A stretch of DNA of 18,638 bases. Source: Oligoflexia bacterium (GTDB taxonomy: Bacteria > Bdellovibrionota > UBA1018). The stretch spans positions 1 to 18,638 of the forward strand of contig CAINWE010000239.1 in assembly GCA_903854365.1 (NCBI GenBank), given 5' to 3'. The translations under genes and the position numbers were made by a program. Positions 15,021-18,638 of this stretch are shown here, piece by piece (position 1 is the first letter of the stretch; each line of letters opens with the position of its first letter). The notes under the pieces were generated by a model that was not told the origin of the DNA, did not search any database, and saw nothing but the letters and a program-made list of their open reading frames with translations.

Positions 15021-16307
15021 TCGCCAGAAAAATTGCATGATCCAGCTCATCCCTAGGGAGGGAATGAGCGATGGGTCTTGCTTGGGTCCAGATTGCTGCC
15101 AGTCAAAGTCAAAAATCGGGCTAAAGTACGTCGCAGCTTCAGGGCTCTCGAGTGCCACCCCGACTTCCCGATTATTTTTTACAGAATTTTGGGTCCCGTT
15201 TATTGAGCTGATAAAAACGGTTTGGTCGTCTCCAATGATGCCCTTATTGTGGATGTAGGTAATTTGAGTGGCGTTCACGTTGACGATTCTGGCTTCGAGG
15301 GGAATATGATTTTTTTTGCCATATTGATCGAGGTACTGAGCGGTTTGATCGTTTCCTTTCACCTTGAGCGCTAAAGTCTCCCGGTGAGTCGAGTGTCGGA
15401 AAACAGACTCGTCATTGAGAAGGACTTGAACCCGCACTCCTCGCTCAGCCGCCTGAATTAATTCAGTGACGATGGGGTTCTGAGCGGGATCAGGGGATCG
15501 CCAATAGAGGGGGAGGGTCATTTCCTCGACTCTGAGGCGTTTCTTGGCTGAGCGAATGACGGTGAGTACTCCGTTTAGGGATTGAGGAGCGGTGACTAGG
15601 GTGAAATGCTGAATGACTCCTGTGCGCGCCGGATATCCAGGAGTGTTGCGAGATTCATTGCCCTCTCGCGGTTCGGGAGGGGCAAGGTTCACCGGTGCAT
15701 ACTCGGTGATGTCGCCGTATTGTGGATCGGTATCGCTTTTGAAAAGATCGGCCAGTTCTTGTGCCAGTCCTGTGTCCTCTACGAGGCTGTCCCAGCCTCG
15801 ATTCCCTTTCCTGCCCTGATCGGGGTGGCCAGGTGAGGTGAAATTCTCTGATGTAACGTAGGCACTTCTTCCGTCAATGACGACGTATTTAGCGTGATCG
15901 AATCTGAAGCGGCGTTTTTGCTCTCCCTCCTTTTGGGTCATGAGGTAGATGTGGTTCCTATTGTCGGGTCTTAAATTCATGGCACTTTGAAGGGTGTTGA
16001 GCGCGTTAAGTGCGGTGGCACCCATGCCTCCCACAGGAGTAGACTCAATGAGAATGGTGACCGAAATTCCTTGATTTATTTTATCTAGAATCGCACTGAC
16101 CACTGCAGGTTGATCCATCTGGTAGATGTTGATCAAGAGCTCCTGTCTTGCGGACTGGATTGCTGAAAGCAGCAGTCCTTGATTACTGTCTGGGCCTGCT
16201 GCAAACCATCCGAGAGAGGCTCGTGCTTGGTTAGGTAATAATATAAAAAATTCTAAAATTACTAATAATAGAGTTTTAGCAATTTCATGGCTGTAGCGAT
16301 GATCCAT
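15009..16307 (-). CDS. Secreted phospholipase D-like protein with two HKD motifs
   Basis: A 432-residue exported member of the phospholipase D superfamily, which cleaves or exchanges phosphodiester bonds in phospholipids or nucleic acids. Residues 1-30 are a signal peptide: a long hydrophobic core (TLLLVILEFFILLP) ending ARA before Ser31, suiting signal peptidase I. Two catalytic HxKxxxxD motifs are intact, HAKYVVID (H138, K140, D145) and HNKGIIGD (H353, K355, D360), each followed by the usual Ser/Asn strand (TSENF and SSINGTQNS). The halves are joined by a Pro/Gly-rich linker near 200-230. It acts outside the cytoplasm: periplasm or, in a predator, possibly the prey. Substrate is open: phosphatidyl lipids, cardiolipin or nucleic acid. 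Its Shine-Dalgarno adjoins a GC hairpin. Confidence 0.9.
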   Translation of the reverse strand: MDHRYSHEIAKTLLLVILEFFILLPNQARASLGWFAAGPDSNQGLLLSAIQSARQELLINIYQMDQPAVVSAILDKINQGISVTILIESTPVGGMGATALNALNTLQSAMNLRPDNRNHIYLMTQKEGEQKRRFRFDHAKYVVIDGRSAYVTSENFTSPGHPDQGRKGNRGWDSLVEDTGLAQELADLFKSDTDPQYGDITEYAPVNLAPPEPREGNESRNTPGYPARTGVIQHFTLVTAPQSLNGVLTVIRSAKKRLRVEEMTLPLYWRSPDPAQNPIVTELIQAAERGVRVQVLLNDESVFRHSTHRETLALKVKGNDQTAQYLDQYGKKNHIPLEARIVNVNATQITYIHNKGIIGDDQTVFISSINGTQNSVKNNREVGVALESPEAATYFSPIFDFDWQQSGPKQDPSLIPSLGMSWIMQFFWRLNA

Positions 16308-16318
16308 AAGAAAACTTC

Positions 16319-16336
16319 CCCCCTGTAGACAGGGGG
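16319..16336 (-). promoter_or_regulatory. GC hairpin at the ribosome binding site of the PLD-like gene
   Basis: On the - strand CCCCCTGT and ACAGGGGG form a perfect 8-bp inverted repeat around CT. The right arm runs into GGAAG, the only Shine-Dalgarno candidate, 11 bases before the PLD-like ATG, followed by TTTTCTT. It could mask the ribosome binding site, or act as the terminator or attenuator of the upstream lipoprotein transcript. The sequence alone does not decide. Confidence 0.55.
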
Positions 16337-16424
16337 CAGTTTATCATGGATTTTAGCAATGCAATTAAAATTAGAGTGTCACTGAAAAATAGATGACTAA
16401 ATTTATAATGCTATTCGGACTTAA

Positions 16425-16739
16425 TTAGCGATGCTTGCCGCCCTTTTTAGGGGACTTGAGTTCTTCGATGCTCTTTTTGAGTTGGTTGTTCAGAGCTTCT
16501 TGAGCAGCGAAAACATTTGTAGATTGGACCATGTACTGTTTCATTTGGTTGATTTCGCTATTGAGCGAATTGACCTGGTTAGTCACGGTCTGAATCTTTT
16601 TGACTAATTCTTGATTCACGGTTTGTACGGAGTTGATTTGTTGCTGCATCGCTTCTTGGCCAGGGCAGCTAGGCATAGCAAAGCCTAAACCGATTACAGC
16701 CATTCCTAGTACGATCCCGTTCAGTTTGCCCTTCGTCAT
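16425..16739 (-). CDS. Small coiled-coil lipoprotein, Lpp-like
   Basis: A 104-residue putative lipoprotein. An upstream ATG at 16760 is in frame, but AGGGAG sits 5 bases before ATG 16739, so I start there. The signal segment is MTKGK plus a hydrophobic core ending GFAMPSC; Cys25 would be lipidated, though MPS is a poor lipobox. The mature part is a near-perfect heptad coiled coil: I35, V38, N42, L45, I49, V52, V56, L59, I63, M66, M70 fall at a/d spacing. The end is basic (SPKKGGKHR) without the terminal lysine that Braun lipoprotein uses to bind peptidoglycan. It resembles Lpp in plan, but homology is unproven. It lies after mrdA-rodA with its own AT-rich promoter region, and before the PLD-like gene. 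Confidence 0.75.
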   Translation of the reverse strand: MTKGKLNGIVLGMAVIGLGFAMPSCPGQEAMQQQINSVQTVNQELVKKIQTVTNQVNSLNSEINQMKQYMVQSTNVFAAQEALNNQLKKSIEELKSPKKGGKHR

Positions 16740-16791
16740 ATTTGCTCCCTGTTCGATCACTCATTTGATTCAGTGTATATAAATAACATAT

Positions 16792-16797
16792 ATTATA
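16792..16797 (-). promoter_or_regulatory. Probable -10 box of the lipoprotein gene
   Basis: On the - strand a perfect TATAAT lies in a very AT-rich 87-base gap between rodA and the lipoprotein gene, about 53 bases before the ATG. The best -35 candidate, TTTGGA 16 bases upstream, is weak. The AT content and position favour a promoter that gives this gene higher expression than the cell-wall operon above it. Confidence 0.4.
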
Positions 16798-16826
16798 TTT
16801 AACTATTCGCAAATCCAAATTTTAAT

Positions 16827-17981
16827 TTAGAACATAAATTTCTTGTTAGAAATATTAGTGAGAATTGCCACACAGAGAATCGATGTGACAAGAGATGACC
16901 CTCCATAGCTTAGGAAAGGGAGCGGTACCCCGACGATGGGGAGGAGGCCCATGACCATGCCCATATTTACAAAAATGTGCCAAAAAAAGATGGTCATGAT
17001 CCCGAGAGCGAGAAGAATGCCGAATTTATCGTGAGATTGATAGGCGACTGAGAGTCCGTTGAGCAAAAAAATGAGGTACAGAGTGATGAGAATGACGCAG
17101 CCAATGAAGCCGTGTTCTTCACTGAATACTGAAAAGATAAAATCTGTATGGTGTTCGGGCAGGAAGTTCAACTGACTTTGGGTTCCTTTTCGATATCCTT
17201 TACCGACGAGTTGTCCGCTGCCGACTGCGATCATCGATTGAATGGAGTTATATCCAGAGCCTTTCGGGTCAGAAGTGGGGTCAATGAAAGAGACAATTCT
17301 CTGACGCTGATAGGGCTTTAATGCAAATTTGTAGACGACTGGGAGGGCGATCACGGAGCAAACGGCAATTGAAATGAGAGTGCTCGGCTGAATCTTCATA
17401 AAGAGCATCATCGAGACGAAGGTCAGCAAAATGATTAAGGCGGTCCCCAGGTCGGGTTGCAGCATGATTAGGCCGCAGGGGAGCGCTACAAGAAGGGTGG
17501 GTAGGATGAGGTCCTTCAACCCATATCCCCCTACGGTTTGATCCGCTTCGAAGTATTTAGCTAGGCAGATGACCATCGAGAGCTTCATGAACTCAGAGGG
17601 TTGGATTCTAAATCCTGCTACGCCAATCCAGCGTTTGGCTCCTAGGCTCGATTTTCCGACGAGAAGCACGGCTCCAAGGAGAATCAGGTTAGCGAAGTAG
17701 ATGAAATAGGCGAGCCTTGAAAGAATTGAGTAGTGCAGAGCTAAAATGATAGCAGTGAGGCAAATTCCAATTCCAAACCAGAGCGCTTGGCTTTTGTAAA
17801 GACCGAGGGATTTGTCTTGGACTCCCGTAGCGCTGATTAAATTCCAGATCCCGATCCCAAATAAAATGCACTCGAGGAGAAGGAGTGACCAGTTAAATTT
17901 TTTCAGCTCTTCTTCGTAATCGCCGATGCGTACTTCGCCGCGGTCGGGTTGACTGGGGCTTTCCATGGATGAATGATTCAT
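16827..17981 (-). CDS. rodA: Rod-shape peptidoglycan glycosyltransferase RodA (SEDS family)
   Basis: RodA polymerises lipid II into glycan strands in the inner membrane during cell elongation, working with PBP2. The 384-residue protein has about ten hydrophobic segments after a roughly 28-residue charged cytoplasmic N-terminus. Seen: GAKRWIGVAGFRIQPSEFMKL (residues 114-134, continuous family block), MLQPDLGTAL (173-182), NFLPEHHTDFIFSVFSEEHG (272-291) with the essential aspartate D280, and GLLPIVGVPLPFLSYGGSS (345-363). The last two blocks are diagnostic of SEDS proteins. The HHTDF form and the mrdA neighbour favour RodA over FtsW. The ATG has AGGGA about 6 bases upstream and begins 28 bases after the mrdA stop, so the pair is one transcription unit. 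Confidence 0.96.
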   Translation of the reverse strand: MNHSSMESPSQPDRGEVRIGDYEEELKKFNWSLLLLECILFGIGIWNLISATGVQDKSLGLYKSQALWFGIGICLTAIILALHYSILSRLAYFIYFANLILLGAVLLVGKSSLGAKRWIGVAGFRIQPSEFMKLSMVICLAKYFEADQTVGGYGLKDLILPTLLVALPCGLIMLQPDLGTALIILLTFVSMMLFMKIQPSTLISIAVCSVIALPVVYKFALKPYQRQRIVSFIDPTSDPKGSGYNSIQSMIAVGSGQLVGKGYRKGTQSQLNFLPEHHTDFIFSVFSEEHGFIGCVILITLYLIFLLNGLSVAYQSHDKFGILLALGIMTIFFWHIFVNMGMVMGLLPIVGVPLPFLSYGGSSLVTSILCVAILTNISNKKFMF

Positions 17982-18009
17982 TTCATTCCCTTTCCTTTAA
18001 ATACCCAGG

Positions 18010-18638
18010 TTATTCTTCTGAGTCATTCGAGTTAGTAGTTGCGCCGGAGTCCTCAGGAGAGGCGTCAGGCCCAGAGAGAGCTTCTGCAGGGGTAATTGGC
18101 ATGGGTGGCGCAGGGGCTGCCAGCGGGATTTTGATCTCCGGTGTCAGCTCTGGATTACCTCCGTCGGCATATCCCTCGTCCTCAAGAGCTTCAACTTTGC
18201 TTGGTTTCGGAACTTGATAATTTTGACCCATGGATTTCAGGCGGCTCGCGAGGACTTTCTCTCCGTATTGTTCTGGGAAGTACTTTTCAAGGTATTTTTT
18301 GATGACAGCTCGAGCGATCGGGGCTGCCCCGGTTCCTCCGTGGCAGGCGTGTTCTCCGATCACGGCTACGGCAATTTTTGGATCTTGGGCAGGAGCAAAA
18401 CCCACAAACATTGCGTTGTGTCGATCGCGAAATCGCATCGATTCGCAGCGGGTATAGATCTTGTCTGCGGCTAATCGGATCACCTGGACCGTGCCCGTTT
18501 TGCCTACGAAATCCATTCCTGGGAGTCTTTGCGAGTAGGCAGTGCCGCTCGGAGAGTTGATCACTCCCCAAAGGCCTTGTCGGACGAGTTCTACCGTTTT
18601 AGGTTTTAACTTGATCTGACTTAAGGGTTCCGGATGAA
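18010..18638 (-). CDS. mrdA: Penicillin-binding protein 2, 3' part (partial)
   Basis: The C-terminal part of the elongation-specific transpeptidase that cross-links glycan made by RodA; the 5' end lies beyond the right edge. Seen: LVRQGLWGVINSPSGTAY, the PBP2 block before the third active-site motif; VGKTGTVQVI, the KTG motif; then RHNAMFVGFAPAQDPKIAVAVIGEH and APIARAVIKKYLEKYF, the last strand and helix of the transpeptidase domain. After this the protein continues for about 85 residues of low-complexity Pro/Ala/acidic sequence ending in an Asp/Glu/Ser/Asn stretch, which E. coli PBP2 lacks; it would lie in the periplasm. rodA starts 28 bases after the stop. Confidence 0.95.
   Translation of the reverse strand, partial: HPEPLSQIKLKPKTVELVRQGLWGVINSPSGTAYSQRLPGMDFVGKTGTVQVIRLAADKIYTRCESMRFRDRHNAMFVGFAPAQDPKIAVAVIGEHACHGGTGAAPIARAVIKKYLEKYFPEQYGEKVLASRLKSMGQNYQVPKPSKVEALEDEGYADGGNPELTPEIKIPLAAPAPPMPITPAEALSGPDASPEDSGATTNSNDSEE

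Noticed and set aside
1..18638. Search for CRISPR arrays, tRNAs, rRNAs, insertion sequences and phage genes
   Set aside because: No repeated spacers, cloverleaf-like sequence, transposase or integrase motif was seen on reading; the region looks like ordinary chromosome.

Overview
The window reads as chromosomal DNA of a Gram-negative bacterium with about 50% GC. The best guess is a member of the Bdellovibrionota (a Bdellovibrio-like predator). That is inferred from the gene mix: a soluble FHA-GGDEF diguanylate cyclase of the DgcB layout, a secreted phospholipase D-like protein, several acyl-CoA dehydrogenases, and a mrdA-rodA pair beside a small coiled-coil lipoprotein. No rRNA, tRNA, CRISPR array, insertion sequence or phage gene is visible, and no gap exceeds about 125 bases, so this is a dense core-genome region.

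Left block, + strand (1-2567): the 3' part of a HisC-type aminotransferase, then cmk (cytidylate kinase, 3 bases later), then a family 9 glycosyltransferase of the heptosyltransferase type. Facing it is a - strand run, in transcription order mutL, miaA, ppsR-like regulator, ilvE. mutL and miaA share an ATGA overlap, and miaA and the regulator overlap by 37 bases. A 124-base leader then separates the regulator from ilvE. This leader holds two very short, stop-start-coupled reading frames rich in Leu/Ile/Val codons, two hairpins and a duplicated Shine-Dalgarno sequence. It is the most interesting non-coding stretch here and could be an amino-acid attenuator for ilvE.

Middle block (7545-12251): an acyl-CoA dehydrogenase and pgi on the + strand, converging on the FHA-GGDEF cyclase and an isovaleryl-CoA-dehydrogenase-like gene on the - strand. 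The two dehydrogenases place their catalytic glutamate differently, which separates their likely substrate classes.

Right block: divergent from the isovaleryl-type dehydrogenase are two overlapping + strand genes (12292-15020). The first encodes a three-domain protein resembling family 42 glycoside hydrolases but apparently without the usual catalytic glutamates. The second encodes a tryptophan-rich protein I do not recognise. They converge, with overlapping stop codons, on a secreted phospholipase D-like gene. Next come a Braun-lipoprotein-like small lipoprotein, rodA, and the 3' part of mrdA (PBP2), all on the - strand. The last two form the cell-elongation peptidoglycan synthase pair.

Overall the window mixes housekeeping (nucleotide, tRNA, repair, glycolysis, cell wall), branched-chain amino-acid metabolism (ilvE plus an isovaleryl-CoA-type dehydrogenase), c-di-GMP signalling and two orphan genes. 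All calls come from reading motifs by eye; no database search was run.
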